A stretch of 64,000 nucleotides of DNA, from assembly GCF_049389645.1 (NCBI RefSeq), contig NZ_CP186540.1, positions 2,232,001-2,296,000 on the forward strand, read 5' to 3'. The DNA is from Alkalibacterium sp049389645. Its GTDB lineage: Bacteria; Bacillota; Bacilli; Lactobacillales; Carnobacteriaceae_A. The translations under genes and the position numbers were made by a program. This document shows, in pieces, positions 44,567 through 53,480 of the stretch. The notes below the pieces were generated by a model. That model had not been told where the DNA came from. It saw only the letters and a list, made by a program, of their open reading frames with translations, and made no database searches. Within the stretch, counting starts at the first letter, position 1. The number at the start of each line of letters is the position of its first letter.

Positions 44567-45109
44567 ATGCTTACACACAAAGTAGATGAAGAAATAAGTT
44601 TGAAATTAAAAGAAAATCAAGACAGTCCAGAGATCTTCGCATTAATCGATCAGTCCAGAAAGCATTTGAAACAGTGGATGACTTGGGTGGACCAGGTTCA
44701 ATCTGTAGAAGACATCGACGAGGTAACCTATAAGCACCTGCTAGAATTCACAGAGCAAAAAGCGGTTCATTTTGTCATTCAATATAACGGAGAAGTTGCA
44801 GGTAGTGTCAATATAAACGACATCGACTGGTCTATCAAATCTGCCGAGATCGGTTACTGGCTTGGCAGTGAATATACCGGAAAAGGTATCATGTTTAGAA
44901 CGGTCAAAAGCCTTCTCGACTATGCCTTCGAAAAATTAGGTTTACATAAAATAGAAATTTGGGCGGCGGAAGGCAATTCAAAGAGCCGGTCGATTCCGGA
45001 ACGCTTGGGGTTTGTCCAGGAAGGTATGCGCAGAGACAATGAACTGATCGACGGGAAATATGTGAATATGATAATATATGGAATTTTAGAAGATGAATGG
45101 AGTAAATAA
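44567..45109 (+). CDS. GNAT acetyltransferase (RimJ/RimL/YdaF-like)
   Basis: A 180-residue Acetyltransf_3-type GNAT. GYWLGSEYTGKGIMFRTVKSLLDYAF includes the acetyl-CoA pyrophosphate loop (R/QxxGxG/A equivalent, YTGKGI), and KIEIWAAEGNSKSRSIPERLGFVQEGMRRD is the C-terminal binding strand. RimL-type enzymes acetylate ribosomal protein N-termini, but relatives modify many small or protein substrates. GAGGGG precedes the ATG. It stands alone between the word-rich island and the next gene. Confidence 0.85.
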   Translation: MLTHKVDEEISLKLKENQDSPEIFALIDQSRKHLKQWMTWVDQVQSVEDIDEVTYKHLLEFTEQKAVHFVIQYNGEVAGSVNINDIDWSIKSAEIGYWLGSEYTGKGIMFRTVKSLLDYAFEKLGLHKIEIWAAEGNSKSRSIPERLGFVQEGMRRDNELIDGKYVNMIIYGILEDEWSK

Positions 45110-45293
45110 GGGCAAAGATTTTTTGATATTGCTTTTGCTATATTTTGCTAGTTGACTATAAAAACAAATTATTATGATCAATTAAAAAGAACTAGGGAAA
45201 TAATTTCCTGTGAAAAATTGATTAACCATAGGTACTTCAAGGGTATCAATGGTATACTTATTCAAAGAAGCAAATTGGGACGGGGGATGAGTC

Positions 45294-46442
45294 ATGCACA
45301 TATATGCAACGAAGAAATTAATGAAGGGTTTCAAGAAGGCAGAAAAAATGGCAACAGAACCGATTGAGCACGTCACGTTTCTTGAAGACTCTGAGTCACC
45401 TGATGGGCATTCTTTTTTTGATTGGCATGCCAATATAGCTGAAATGGGTACTGATGAGTGTTTGATTATGACTCATGATCGGTCGGGGTTAACTCTAATC
45501 TTTTTGAATGTGTATGAAGAAGAATTAATGGAGTTTTATGACTGGTTTGAAGAAGCATTCTATGATTTGTTGGGGAAATTAGGTTTTAGTCACCACAGTA
45601 TCCAACGCTATCTCACTGACTCAAACGGTTACGGAATAACCATTAGTAAAGCTACGGATTCAAAGAAAATCGGTCGCAACTCTTCAGTGATTAACCTTAT
45701 GAGAAAAATGAACTACTATCAAGAGGATGATTTCATTGTTCAAGGCTATTGGCAATATCAAATCAGTCGCTTGAACACTTCTTTGAAAAGAGGTGAAAGG
45801 TCGTTTGAGCATTTTATAAATGAATATGAGGAAGTCATCGGTCCAGTCACTTATGCTGTGGATATGGTGGAATTTGAGATTCGCTTGAGGATGGAAATGC
45901 TACCTGATGTGATCCGCATCGTACAAATGCCTATGTATCTCACTTTTGAGGATCTGCATCAAGTTATTCAGACGATTTATATGTGGCAGCATATGCATTT
46001 GCATCAGTTCATATTGGAAGACGGGTCGACCATTATCGGGGCAGAGCAAAAATATAACATGGAACAGTATCAAATGGGCGGAAATCAGGAAGCGTATACT
46101 GCGAGTCAGTTGAAATTAGCTGACGTGATCACACCAGAAGAAAACGGCGTCATCACCTACGTTTATGATTTCGGAGATTCTTGGGAACATTCCATCCGGG
46201 CAAGGAAATTTTATTCTGAGAAAAAGCGTATGTTTCCTAAGTTGACGCTCATGTCCGGTGACCCTGTACCTGAGAATGTCGGAGGACCTCCAGGCTATCA
46301 ATATTTTCTGGAAGTCATCAATGATCCAGTACATGATGAACACAGTGTCATCAAAGAATGGTCCAAAGATTATCTATCGCGTCTGAATATTTATAATGAC
46401 GTCAATCATTTTAATCATGAGATCAAGAGAATGCACACCTGA
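45294..46442 (+). CDS. DUF6933-like plus pRiA4b ORF-3-like two-domain protein
   Basis: A 382-residue protein. The N-terminus MHIYATKKLMKGF resembles the DUF6933 family (about 1-160). The C-terminal half (about 190-375) is a plasmid pRiA4b ORF-3-like domain with the hallmark YVYDFGDSWEHSI and GGPPGY. The domain is common next to mobile elements and in plasmids but its biochemical role is unknown. No transposase or plasmid gene lies next to it here. The ATG follows GACGGGGGATGAG. No signal peptide or membrane segment. Confidence 0.72.
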   Translation: MHIYATKKLMKGFKKAEKMATEPIEHVTFLEDSESPDGHSFFDWHANIAEMGTDECLIMTHDRSGLTLIFLNVYEEELMEFYDWFEEAFYDLLGKLGFSHHSIQRYLTDSNGYGITISKATDSKKIGRNSSVINLMRKMNYYQEDDFIVQGYWQYQISRLNTSLKRGERSFEHFINEYEEVIGPVTYAVDMVEFEIRLRMEMLPDVIRIVQMPMYLTFEDLHQVIQTIYMWQHMHLHQFILEDGSTIIGAEQKYNMEQYQMGGNQEAYTASQLKLADVITPEENGVITYVYDFGDSWEHSIRARKFYSEKKRMFPKLTLMSGDPVPENVGGPPGYQYFLEVINDPVHDEHSVIKEWSKDYLSRLNIYNDVNHFNHEIKRMHT

Positions 46443-46457
46443 TAAAGGTTGTTACGT

Positions 46458-46510
46458 AAGTCTTTACTGTATAGAGCCTACACGGACAATGAAGTAAGGA
46501 CTTTTTGTTT
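46458..46510 (+). terminator. Intrinsic terminator
   Basis: AAGTCTTTAC at 46458-46467 pairs with GTAAGGACTT at 46494-46503 with a G-T pair, followed by TTTGTTTTT. Confidence 0.65.
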
Positions 46511-46622
46511 TTCAATGAGTATATAGGAGTATAAAAATGGCGTTATATGGTATGATTAATATTGACGATAATGAATTTATTTGACAGATTTGTTATCAAT
46601 TATAACTCAGTGAGGACTGCCT

Positions 46623-47705
46623 ATGAAGAATTGTGTTATTGTCATACCTGTTCTAGAGCCAAATGAAGCATTCATACCCTATGTAAAACAACTCATACAA
46701 GAAGCCTTCACATCCATTGTAATTGTGAATGATGGAAGCAGCAGCGATAAAACGTCTGTCTTTGAACTTTTGGATAAATTGCCTGAAGTGAAAGTATTGA
46801 CACATGCCGTTAATATGGGAAAAGGACGTGCATTAAAAAATGCGTTTAATTACATATTAAATGATACCGAACTCTCTAAACGACATGGTGTCATTACGGT
46901 TGATGGAGATGGACAACACGAAGTAAGTGATGTCTTGAAAATCTGCAGTCAGTTAGATGAAAAAACAAAAGCATTGCTTCTAGGTGTAAGACACTTCAGT
47001 GAAGAAAATGTGCCGTTAACAAGCAGATTAGGGAATACGATAACCAGACATCTCTTTAAACTTCTTTACGGAGAGAAAATAAACGATACACAGACGGGTC
47101 TTCGAGGGATAACTTTAGATGTGCTGCCGGAGTTCATCGCCATTGATGGAGAACGCTACAGTTACGAAACAAATATGCTGATCGTAGCCATTCAAAAACG
47201 GATTGATTTTCAGGAAGTGCCTATTCAAACAGTGTATATTAAAGATAATGAAGAGAGTCACTTCAATCCCTTTAAAGATTCTGTGGAAATCTACGTTTTA
47301 TTGTTCAAGAACTTTTTCAAGTTCATGAGTGTTTCTTTCACTTCTTTTCTAATCGATATTTCTTTTTTTCAAGTGTTTATTTTAGCTTTAAGTTTTTTAG
47401 TAACGAAAAGGCGGATTATTGTAGCTACATTGTTAGCAAGGGCAGTATCCAGTTTGTTTAATTATATAGTGAATAGAAAGTGGGTCTTTGAAAGCAACAA
47501 ACGCTGGAATAAAACCTTATTCAGATATTATGCGTTGGTCGCTATAGAAGCATCTGCTTCTGGACTTAGTGTATACTGGTTGTTTCAATTGACCGGCCTA
47601 CGAGAAGTAATATTGAAAATATTTGTGGATGCTATTTTGTTCATGATCAGTTATCGGATACAAAAGTTTCTGATTTTTAAAGAGCGAAGAAAGAAAAAAG
47701 ACTAG
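46623..47705 (+). CDS. GT2 glycosyltransferase fused to a GtrA-like membrane domain
   Basis: A 360-residue fusion. The first 215 or so residues are a DPM1-like GT2 domain: IPVLEPNEAFIPYV, VNDGSSSDKT, VNMGKGRALKNAF and the acidic VDGDGQHE, then DTQTGLRG. Residues about 225-355 form a GtrA domain of four spans with the family motif FNYIVNRKWVFES. Together such proteins make and translocate a polyprenyl-phosphate sugar used to decorate envelope polymers. A separate GtrA-like gene occurs at 60957. Confidence 0.85.
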   Translation: MKNCVIVIPVLEPNEAFIPYVKQLIQEAFTSIVIVNDGSSSDKTSVFELLDKLPEVKVLTHAVNMGKGRALKNAFNYILNDTELSKRHGVITVDGDGQHEVSDVLKICSQLDEKTKALLLGVRHFSEENVPLTSRLGNTITRHLFKLLYGEKINDTQTGLRGITLDVLPEFIAIDGERYSYETNMLIVAIQKRIDFQEVPIQTVYIKDNEESHFNPFKDSVEIYVLLFKNFFKFMSVSFTSFLIDISFFQVFILALSFLVTKRRIIVATLLARAVSSLFNYIVNRKWVFESNKRWNKTLFRYYALVAIEASASGLSVYWLFQLTGLREVILKIFVDAILFMISYRIQKFLIFKERRKKKD

Positions 47706-47752
47706 TCCATCTTCCTCACTTAACTATCGCGAGAGAGTCGGAACTAGTCTTT
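47697..47752. terminator. Inverted repeat between convergent genes
   Basis: AAAGACTAGTCC at 47697-47708 pairs with GGAACTAGTCTTT at 47740-47752 with a one-base bulge. It overlaps the stop of the GT2-GtrA gene and faces the GntR gene, so it may end both; T tracts are weak. Confidence 0.55.
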
Positions 47753-47769
47753 AATGCAATGATGATTTG

Positions 47770-48480
47770 TTATTTTGTGATAATCGTTTCGGCAGCAAAG
47801 GCATCCGAACGATGTTTTGATAAACTGTATTCGATCGAATCACCCGTATCCAGGTAAGCGATTTGTTCGGTTATTGCTATCGGATCATTATGTTCGATAG
47901 CAAGATGACTTGCTTCTTCCTCACTGGCTTTTTTTACGGTGAAACGACGATGGGCACTTTGGATCGTTAAACCCAAATCCTCTTTAATATATTTATAGAT
48001 AGAACCTTCGAGGTGTTTTTTCTCTAATCCTGGAACACGTTCGATAGGGATATAGGCATGTTCTATCACGATTGGTTTATCATCAACGAGACGTACTCGG
48101 TGAATATCGTAGACAAAGCTTTCAGGTTTAAGATTCAGTTTGTCCTGAACGATTTCGTCTGCCTGCACAACTTTGAAAGTTAAAATTTCACTTTTCACAT
48201 CTTTGTTATTATAAAAGAGAGAAAAACCACTGATTTGGTTGGTCTGAGTAATACGCAAAATTTCTTTTTTGCTTAAGTCTTTCACAAATGTCCCGGAACC
48301 GCGTCGTTTGATAATTAAACCTTCTTCGACTAGTAAATCTAGGGCACGCTTAACTGTCATCTTACTCGTATTGTAACTTTCGCATAAATCTTTTTCGAAA
48401 GGAAGTTGTTCGGTAGCAGTATAATCGCCATTGATTATTTTTTCTTTGATGTCGGTGTATATTTCTTCATATTTTTTCAT
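47770..48480 (-). CDS. GntR-family regulator with UTRA sensor domain (HutC subfamily)
   Basis: A 236-residue repressor-type regulator. The N-terminal winged helix has LPFEKDLCESYNTSKMTVKRALDLLVEEGLI and IIKRRGSGTFV; the C-terminal UTRA domain (about 95-230) binds a small molecule, often a sugar phosphate. It is transcribed away from nanE, so it probably controls that gene in response to an amino-sugar phosphate. The ATG at 48480 follows GAGGTG; an in-frame GTG twelve bases earlier overlaps that site. Confidence 0.85.
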   Translation of the reverse strand: MKKYEEIYTDIKEKIINGDYTATEQLPFEKDLCESYNTSKMTVKRALDLLVEEGLIIKRRGSGTFVKDLSKKEILRITQTNQISGFSLFYNNKDVKSEILTFKVVQADEIVQDKLNLKPESFVYDIHRVRLVDDKPIVIEHAYIPIERVPGLEKKHLEGSIYKYIKEDLGLTIQSAHRRFTVKKASEEEASHLAIEHNDPIAITEQIAYLDTGDSIEYSLSKHRSDAFAAETIITK

Positions 48481-48492
48481 AACGCACCTCAC

Positions 48493-48659
48493 TTTCGTAT
48501 ATAGAGTTATTTCACATTTTTGAGTATACCATACGGAATGAGAAACACAGTAACATTACACGATAAGTATACATTTGTAATATTGTATTAAATAACAAGT
48601 TATATATTAAATATGATATACTTAATAATAGGAAAAATCAAGCATTAGGAGGGCTAAAA
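48493..48659. promoter_or_regulatory. Divergent control region between gntR and nanE
   Basis: A TATACT at 48617-48622 is a likely -10 for nanE, but no good -35 accompanies it. AGTATAC occurs twice, around 48523-48529 and 48566-48572, about 43 bases apart. ATAACAAGTTAT at 48592-48603 and TAATATTGTATTA at 48578-48590 are imperfect palindromes where the -35 should be. They are candidate operators for the GntR protein. Confidence 0.45.
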
Positions 48660-49340
48660 ATGTTAAATAATTTTAAAAAAGGCTTAATTGTTTCTTGTCA
48701 GGCAATATCCGATGAACCGTTACATAGTTCATTCATCATGGGTCGTATGGCCAAAGCAGCAACTGAAGGCGGCGCGGTAGGCATTCGTGCCAATTCTAAA
48801 GAAGATATAGCAGAAATAAAGAAACAAACATCTCTGCCTATTATTGGCTTAGTCAAAAGACATTACCCAGACACAAAAGTCTATATTACAGCGACAATGA
48901 AAGAAGTGGACGAATTAATGGACGTGGGTTGTGACATGATCGCACTCGATGCCACAAAACAAGTGAGACCAAACGGTGAAACATTGGAAGATTTCGTAAA
49001 TGCTATTCGGGATAAGTATGATGATGTTTTGCTGATGGCTGATACGTCAACCGTCGAAGAAGGGGTAGAAGCTGAACGCTTAGGATTTGACGTGGTTTCT
49101 ACAACGTTGGTTGGTTACACCAGTTATACTAAGGATCAGTCGATATTTGAAAATGACTATGCAATGTTAAAAGAATACTTGAATGCCATTACTATTCCGG
49201 TAATAGCTGAAGGCAATCTCAATACACCAGAAAGAGCCAAAGCCTGTTTAGATCATGGTGTTTATGCAGTTGTTGTTGGAAGTGCAATTACGCGGCCTCA
49301 AGTAATAACTAAACGCTTTGTTGATAAGATGAGTGAATAA
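48660..49340 (+). CDS. nanE: N-acetylmannosamine-6-phosphate 2-epimerase
   Basis: A 226-residue TIM-barrel epimerase. It starts with KKGLIVSCQAISDEPLH, followed by GGAVGIRANS, IIGLVKRHYPDTKVYIT, IALDATKQVRP, and the phosphate-binding IAEGNLNTPE and YAVVVGSAITRP. The enzyme turns ManNAc-6-P into GlcNAc-6-P in sialic acid or ManNAc use. Other pathway genes (lyase, kinase, transporter) are not in the window, so the substrate may come from elsewhere in the cell or from wall recycling. Its divergent GntR neighbour is a likely regulator. TTAGGAGG precedes the ATG. Confidence 0.93.
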   Translation: MLNNFKKGLIVSCQAISDEPLHSSFIMGRMAKAATEGGAVGIRANSKEDIAEIKKQTSLPIIGLVKRHYPDTKVYITATMKEVDELMDVGCDMIALDATKQVRPNGETLEDFVNAIRDKYDDVLLMADTSTVEEGVEAERLGFDVVSTTLVGYTSYTKDQSIFENDYAMLKEYLNAITIPVIAEGNLNTPERAKACLDHGVYAVVVGSAITRPQVITKRFVDKMSE

Positions 49341-49583
49341 ATGAATACTAAAAGAGTGGATCATAGACTGACGACGAACCCTGAAGTTAAACGAGCAGCG
49401 TTTGACTTTAGGTATCATCCTTCTATGTCCACTCTTTTATATTTCTGGAAGATGAAACTAACCGCAACGGGTCAGTTTCATCAACCTTTGATAGGTGAGA
49501 GGATCATACTAGCTTCGTGGGTTAGGGACCACTGATGCTAATAAAGCTCTTCAGTGGGCAGATTTTCTTCAATAAAAATAAGG
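49341..49583 (+). ncRNA. Chain of hairpins after nanE (unclassified structured region)
   Basis: Three stems can be drawn. The first is long: AAAAGAGTGGA at 49350-49360 plus CATAGA pairs with TCTATG plus TCCACTCTTTT at 49422-49438, and an inner stem pairs 49380-49393 with 49399-49412 using two G-T pairs. The second pairs 49451-49463 with 49469-49482. The third pairs CCACTGA 49529-49535 with 49551-49557. The first may end nanE transcription, as TATATTT follows. The whole could be a 3' UTR, small RNA or repeat element; no known RNA family is recognised. Confidence 0.4.
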
Positions 49584-49584
49584 A

Positions 49585-49614
49585 AAGCCTTCGACCCGTT
49601 TGAGTCGAAGGCTT
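49585..49614. terminator. Terminator between convergent transcripts
   Basis: AAGCCTTCGAC at 49585-49595 pairs with GTCGAAGGCTT at 49604-49614. T-rich sequence follows on both strands, so it can stop both the nanE-side transcript and the minus-strand reductase. Confidence 0.8.
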
Positions 49615-49618
49615 CTTC

Positions 49619-50320
49619 TTAATATCCGAAATAAGGATCGAAAACGATATGTGTGAACTTAACATTGTTGTCTCTTAACCGCTTACTGATATCTTTGACA
49701 CTTTTTGGGGTGCCAGCTACATAATAGATGGCATCATTACCTAAGGTATCCGCCAATTTTAAATAAGTCTCTCGGGTTTGGTCACGGCCCGTTGTGTAGT
49801 ATGGATGGAATTTTGGATTGTTTAAAGCGATGCTGTCTAATTCTTCTTTGAACAAATGTGTGTCAGAAGATGAATAAACAAGAAAAACATCCCGGCGTGT
49901 ATCGTGTTCAAGCTGTTTGATCATGGCCCGGTTGGGTGTAATACCGATCCCGGCTGCGATCATAACGATAGGTGACGTGGAATCCTTCACTTTATACCAT
50001 CCAAAGGGACCGAGCATATTCACTGTATCTCCTTTAGAAAGAGAGAAAAGAGTCTGCTTGAAACTGCTGACAGGTTCATTGGCATGGGTAGCAATAAATA
50101 GTTTGTTTTCCGAAGGGGAGGAAGCAATCGAAAAGATTCGGAAAGAGCGACCTGTTACTTTTTTGCCTGGGAGGGTAAACATCCCATGTTCTCCCGAGTC
50201 CCAGTTTAGCCCTTCTGGATAATCAAAGGTAATGACATGATAATCATCGTGTGGATTTTCGATGGAATCAATGGTCAAGCTGGTCCGGCTGAACATGCCC
50301 GTGAAATCGTTGACTTTCAT
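49619..50320 (-). CDS. Ferredoxin-NADP-reductase-type FAD oxidoreductase
   Basis: A 233-residue flavoprotein of the FNR superfamily. An N-terminal FAD barrel has RSFRIFSIASSP (the R-x-Y/F-S type motif). The NAD(P) domain has MIAAGIGITPNRAM and ends with YYVAGTP, where many relatives have a cysteine (CGP). No 2Fe-2S domain is present. It moves electrons between NAD(P)H and an unknown partner. The start at 50320 follows AAAGGAG. It is transcribed alone. Confidence 0.82.
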   Translation of the reverse strand: MKVNDFTGMFSRTSLTIDSIENPHDDYHVITFDYPEGLNWDSGEHGMFTLPGKKVTGRSFRIFSIASSPSENKLFIATHANEPVSSFKQTLFSLSKGDTVNMLGPFGWYKVKDSTSPIVMIAAGIGITPNRAMIKQLEHDTRRDVFLVYSSSDTHLFKEELDSIALNNPKFHPYYTTGRDQTRETYLKLADTLGNDAIYYVAGTPKSVKDISKRLRDNNVKFTHIVFDPYFGY

Positions 50321-50372
50321 ATTTCTAACTCCTTTCGATATCTTTCAGTATTAAAAAAGCTAATAGAATATT

Positions 50373-50420
50373 AATAACCCGTTAACTCACTAAGAAAGCT
50401 TAATCAGTTAACGGGTTATT
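50373..50420 (-). terminator. Intrinsic terminator
   Basis: AATAACCCGTTAACT at 50373-50387 pairs perfectly with AGTTAACGGGTTATT at 50406-50420. On the minus strand it ends the aldo/keto reductase gene before the FAD reductase gene. Confidence 0.8.
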
Positions 50421-50434
50421 ATTTTATTGATCGA

Positions 50435-51247
50435 TTATTTACGTACATCTTTGATTTGTTCAAGTATTTTAACATCTTCATCAGAAATTTCAAAGTCTAA
50501 ATCTCTGTTTTCTTTGATACGTCCTTCATGTGTTGATTTGGGCAGAGGAAGCGTATCTTTTTCCAAGCAGTAACGAATTGCCAGTTGAGCAACCGTAACG
50601 TCGTATTTTTTAGCCATGTCTTTAAGTTCTGGCATGTCCAGGACTTGACCAGTAGCTAGAGGTGAATAGGCTTCTACAACGATATTATGCTCTTTACAAA
50701 AGGCCAACAATTCTTCCTGATCTTTACCGATATAAAAGGGGATTTGATTAGCCATTGGAACGATATCACATTGATCCAAGATCGGTTGAAGGTGCTTGAT
50801 CTCAAAGTTGGAGACACCGATCGCTTTGATTTTACCCTCATTGTATAATTTTTCCATTGCTTTCCATGATTGAACGTTTCCTTCAGTACAATCTTTGCCT
50901 ATTTCATCCCAAGGCCATGGAGCATGGATAAGGTATAAATCGAGATAATCGACACCTAAATTTGTAATTGTTTCATTGAATGCCTTGAGTGTTTCGTCGT
51001 AGCCTTTAATCTGAGCAGGCAATTTGCTCGTGATGAAAATATCTTCTCTCGGTAAATCGAATTCATGGATCGCTTTACCCACATTTTCTTCATTGCGGTA
51101 AGCTAAAGCAGTATCGATGTGAGTGTAGCCATTTTTAAGTGCCATTGTTACTGAATCATAGGCATCTCTGTTAGGGATTTGCCATGTACCAAAGCCAATA
51201 CTTGGAATCGTTACACCATTGTGAAAAGTAAAAGTTTGTTTCTTCAT
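50435..51247 (-). CDS. Aldo/keto reductase
   Basis: A 270-residue aldo/keto reductase with catalytic Asp and Tyr in HIDTALAYRNEE, Lys in TSKLPA and His in LIHAPWP. GVSNFEIKHL and PKSTHEGRIKEN (NADPH binding) are present. It resembles the 2,5-diketo-D-gluconate reductase/YvgN group. It is only moderately similar to the one at 40401, so the two are not a recent duplication. The start is 51247 because AGGAGG is ten bases upstream; the ATG at 51256 is too close to it. Confidence 0.88.
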   Translation of the reverse strand: MKKQTFTFHNGVTIPSIGFGTWQIPNRDAYDSVTMALKNGYTHIDTALAYRNEENVGKAIHEFDLPREDIFITSKLPAQIKGYDETLKAFNETITNLGVDYLDLYLIHAPWPWDEIGKDCTEGNVQSWKAMEKLYNEGKIKAIGVSNFEIKHLQPILDQCDIVPMANQIPFYIGKDQEELLAFCKEHNIVVEAYSPLATGQVLDMPELKDMAKKYDVTVAQLAIRYCLEKDTLPLPKSTHEGRIKENRDLDFEISDEDVKILEQIKDVRK

Positions 51248-51337
51248 TTTTGACATTCCTCCTAAAAAATTAATACTTTTTTAGTATAACGTAAACAGGA
51301 TGAAAATGCTTACTTTTTGTTTGTAATCTAATAAATT

Positions 51338-53104
51338 CTATTTATAAGTGATTAAAATTATAAATTCTCCCTCGACATTGGTGTTCTCCTCAACTTCGAG
51401 ACGTCTCACGATAACTGTCAAACGAACGTCCTCATTTTCTTCTGTAAACATTAGTTCATCTAAAGGTCTTTGCGAATTTTCCACAGGAACTTCCCACGCC
51501 AATTCTCGAATGAAAGATAAATCGTAAGTGAGTACAGAGGAGTCATTTTCTAACAATTCAACACTCAATGCGTCTCTTTCAGCAACAAATTTTAATGAAT
51601 ATGGTTCATTATCTAAATCGACATTGATCTGACTACCTAGATAGGTAGATAATTCCACTAGTTCATCTACATCAGCCAAGGGAATTACGTTTGGCTGCGT
51701 CATATCGAGTTCCATATAAGCATAGCGTGAACCAGAGGGGAAGGGCCCATCGATGTCGCTGCCATAATAATAGTGAAAACTAGGATTAAAGCCAAAGGTT
51801 TGCTCAAAATCACGTTCGTAAGCAAAGTTGTCCGGCAGCCAATCGAGTTGATCCAGTTTTTCCTGCTGATTCAGGTAATTCATACTGTAACTGAATTTTG
51901 CTTTTTCCTCATCTGATAACGTTTCACCTAACTGTTCGGTCATCTCTTCATCCATTTCAGCTGATTCAACGATGTTATTCACTTTGCTTAGTTGATTGTT
52001 GATGCCGATCGACACAGCATCGATCATGGGAAGGATCGATATCACACCCAAACCTATCAGCAAGAAAGGAATAAATATCTTCTTGGATTTCAAGAAACTG
52101 TAGATAAGGGTACTGATGATAGAAAAAACACCGAATAGCAGCACGAAATAGCGGCCATGAGTAAGCCCGATGTCCGCGGTTTTTAAACTTGATGAAACCG
52201 TCTGAAAGATGGCAATGACGAGCAAAAGATAAGGATAAAAGCGGCTAAACAGCCGGGGAATTTTTTTATCCACATTTTCAGCTAAAAAGAGGGTTAGGAT
52301 ACCGGCAATCGTGTAACTGATAAGCATCGGTTCCATTAAATTATCTTTCCAGAACTCTCCTGAAATATTGATCAGTATATAGGCAATAAGAATGGCACTA
52401 AATACGAGTAAAACTGGAATAATGATATAAGCTATCAATATTTCAAGTAAAGGGGGAATACTCTTAGCTTCGTTGATTGATAAGTCGTGTTTTTCTTCAT
52501 CAAATACAGGCAGTCTTGAAAGTAAATAAACCGGTCCGACAAAAATAAAAACAATGGCTGCGCTGTAAGAGAACCAGCGATAATCAAGGCTGTAGATCAA
52601 AGTAGTATAAGCACTCAAGATGGCACTTATACCGATAAACAAGATCACTGAAATGAGTAAACCCGAGAAAAAAGCTTTGATATAAATGATCAGTGAATCG
52701 CTGAAGGTAAGGTGAGAACGTAGTGTTGGCACCACCAGCAGCAAGATGACAAGGATAAAATAGAGAACGAGGGTGCGGACTGAACCCGACTGATTAAATC
52801 CTAATGGCGCTTGGGTCAGATAGAAATAATACAAGAGGGGTAAAATCAGACTGGCTAACTTGATTCCCCATAAATATAATTTATCGATCGATAGACGTTC
52901 GGAATAGAGCTGAACGGATACGACCAGCAAAACGCCGATTCCTAAACTCAACACGTGATTCATATAATCCGGTTCGCCCCTGGAATAGATATCGGACAGG
53001 GTGAACATAACTGTTAATGCAAGTAGCGCGATAGCGATCGGAAAGCGAGAAAAGGTAGCTAACCACTGCGTTTTTCTTTGTATCAGCCAATCTTTTACGG
53101 ACAT
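51338..53104 (-). CDS. DUF4153-family multi-span membrane protein
   Basis: A 588-residue protein. The first 370 or so residues contain about ten to twelve hydrophobic spans, starting with LATFSRFPIAIALLALTVMF as in DUF4153 proteins. The C-terminal 215 residues are soluble, acidic, and probably extracellular, with a NQQEKLDQLDWLP region and a beta-rich end. The function of the family is unknown. GGAGG eight bases upstream supports start 53104. It is a single-gene unit. Confidence 0.75.
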   Translation of the reverse strand: MSVKDWLIQRKTQWLATFSRFPIAIALLALTVMFTLSDIYSRGEPDYMNHVLSLGIGVLLVVSVQLYSERLSIDKLYLWGIKLASLILPLLYYFYLTQAPLGFNQSGSVRTLVLYFILVILLLVVPTLRSHLTFSDSLIIYIKAFFSGLLISVILFIGISAILSAYTTLIYSLDYRWFSYSAAIVFIFVGPVYLLSRLPVFDEEKHDLSINEAKSIPPLLEILIAYIIIPVLLVFSAILIAYILINISGEFWKDNLMEPMLISYTIAGILTLFLAENVDKKIPRLFSRFYPYLLLVIAIFQTVSSSLKTADIGLTHGRYFVLLFGVFSIISTLIYSFLKSKKIFIPFLLIGLGVISILPMIDAVSIGINNQLSKVNNIVESAEMDEEMTEQLGETLSDEEKAKFSYSMNYLNQQEKLDQLDWLPDNFAYERDFEQTFGFNPSFHYYYGSDIDGPFPSGSRYAYMELDMTQPNVIPLADVDELVELSTYLGSQINVDLDNEPYSLKFVAERDALSVELLENDSSVLTYDLSFIRELAWEVPVENSQRPLDELMFTEENEDVRLTVIVRRLEVEENTNVEGEFIILITYK

Positions 53105-53480
53105 GATGATCTCCTCCAATTGTGAACTTTATATTAACTTTAGTTTACGACTTCATGACAAAATTAGCAATTATATAGAATGGTATAAAGGGATCGATAG
53201 GTCTGCTGTTGATATTGTCTCAAGAAGGCTCAGTTAAGGGACCGAATCAACCGAAGCAACTTTTTTTGGAAGGTATGAGCCGGGGAGGATTAAATAAGTT
53301 TATTTTGTAGTTTTTTAACCTTGTATAGAATCGACAAAGGGCCTGTAAAATAGGTGATTTTCCTTCACTCTTTTATCGAATCAGTGAAAGAGGCTGACCA
53401 TTATATAATAAAAAAGAAGAGATTGGAACGAAGTCCAATCTCTTCTGATAAGCCAGTATTCAGTTAAGCAAGAACCACTT
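53105..53480. other. Intergenic region with terminator
   Basis: No gene is supported. It contains the minus-strand terminator at 53415-53446 and the upstream region of the DUF4153 gene. Nothing else stands out. Confidence 0.45.
53415..53446 (-). terminator. Intrinsic terminator of the esterase gene
   Basis: AGAAGAGATTGGA at 53415-53427 pairs with TCCAATCTCTTCT at 53434-53446. On the minus strand a T run follows, as expected for the end of the esterase gene. Confidence 0.85.

Noticed and set aside
45152..45367. Seventy-one-residue frame before the pRiA4b-like gene
   Set aside because: It overlaps the start of the better-supported gene and has no good ribosome site or family features.
49341..49535. 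Sixty-four-residue frame directly after nanE
   Set aside because: It consists largely of hairpin-forming sequence, has no ribosome site apart from the nanE end and shows no protein-like composition.
49341..49583. Insertion-sequence remnant
   Set aside because: No transposase similarity or terminal repeats with target duplication were seen; the hairpins alone are not enough.
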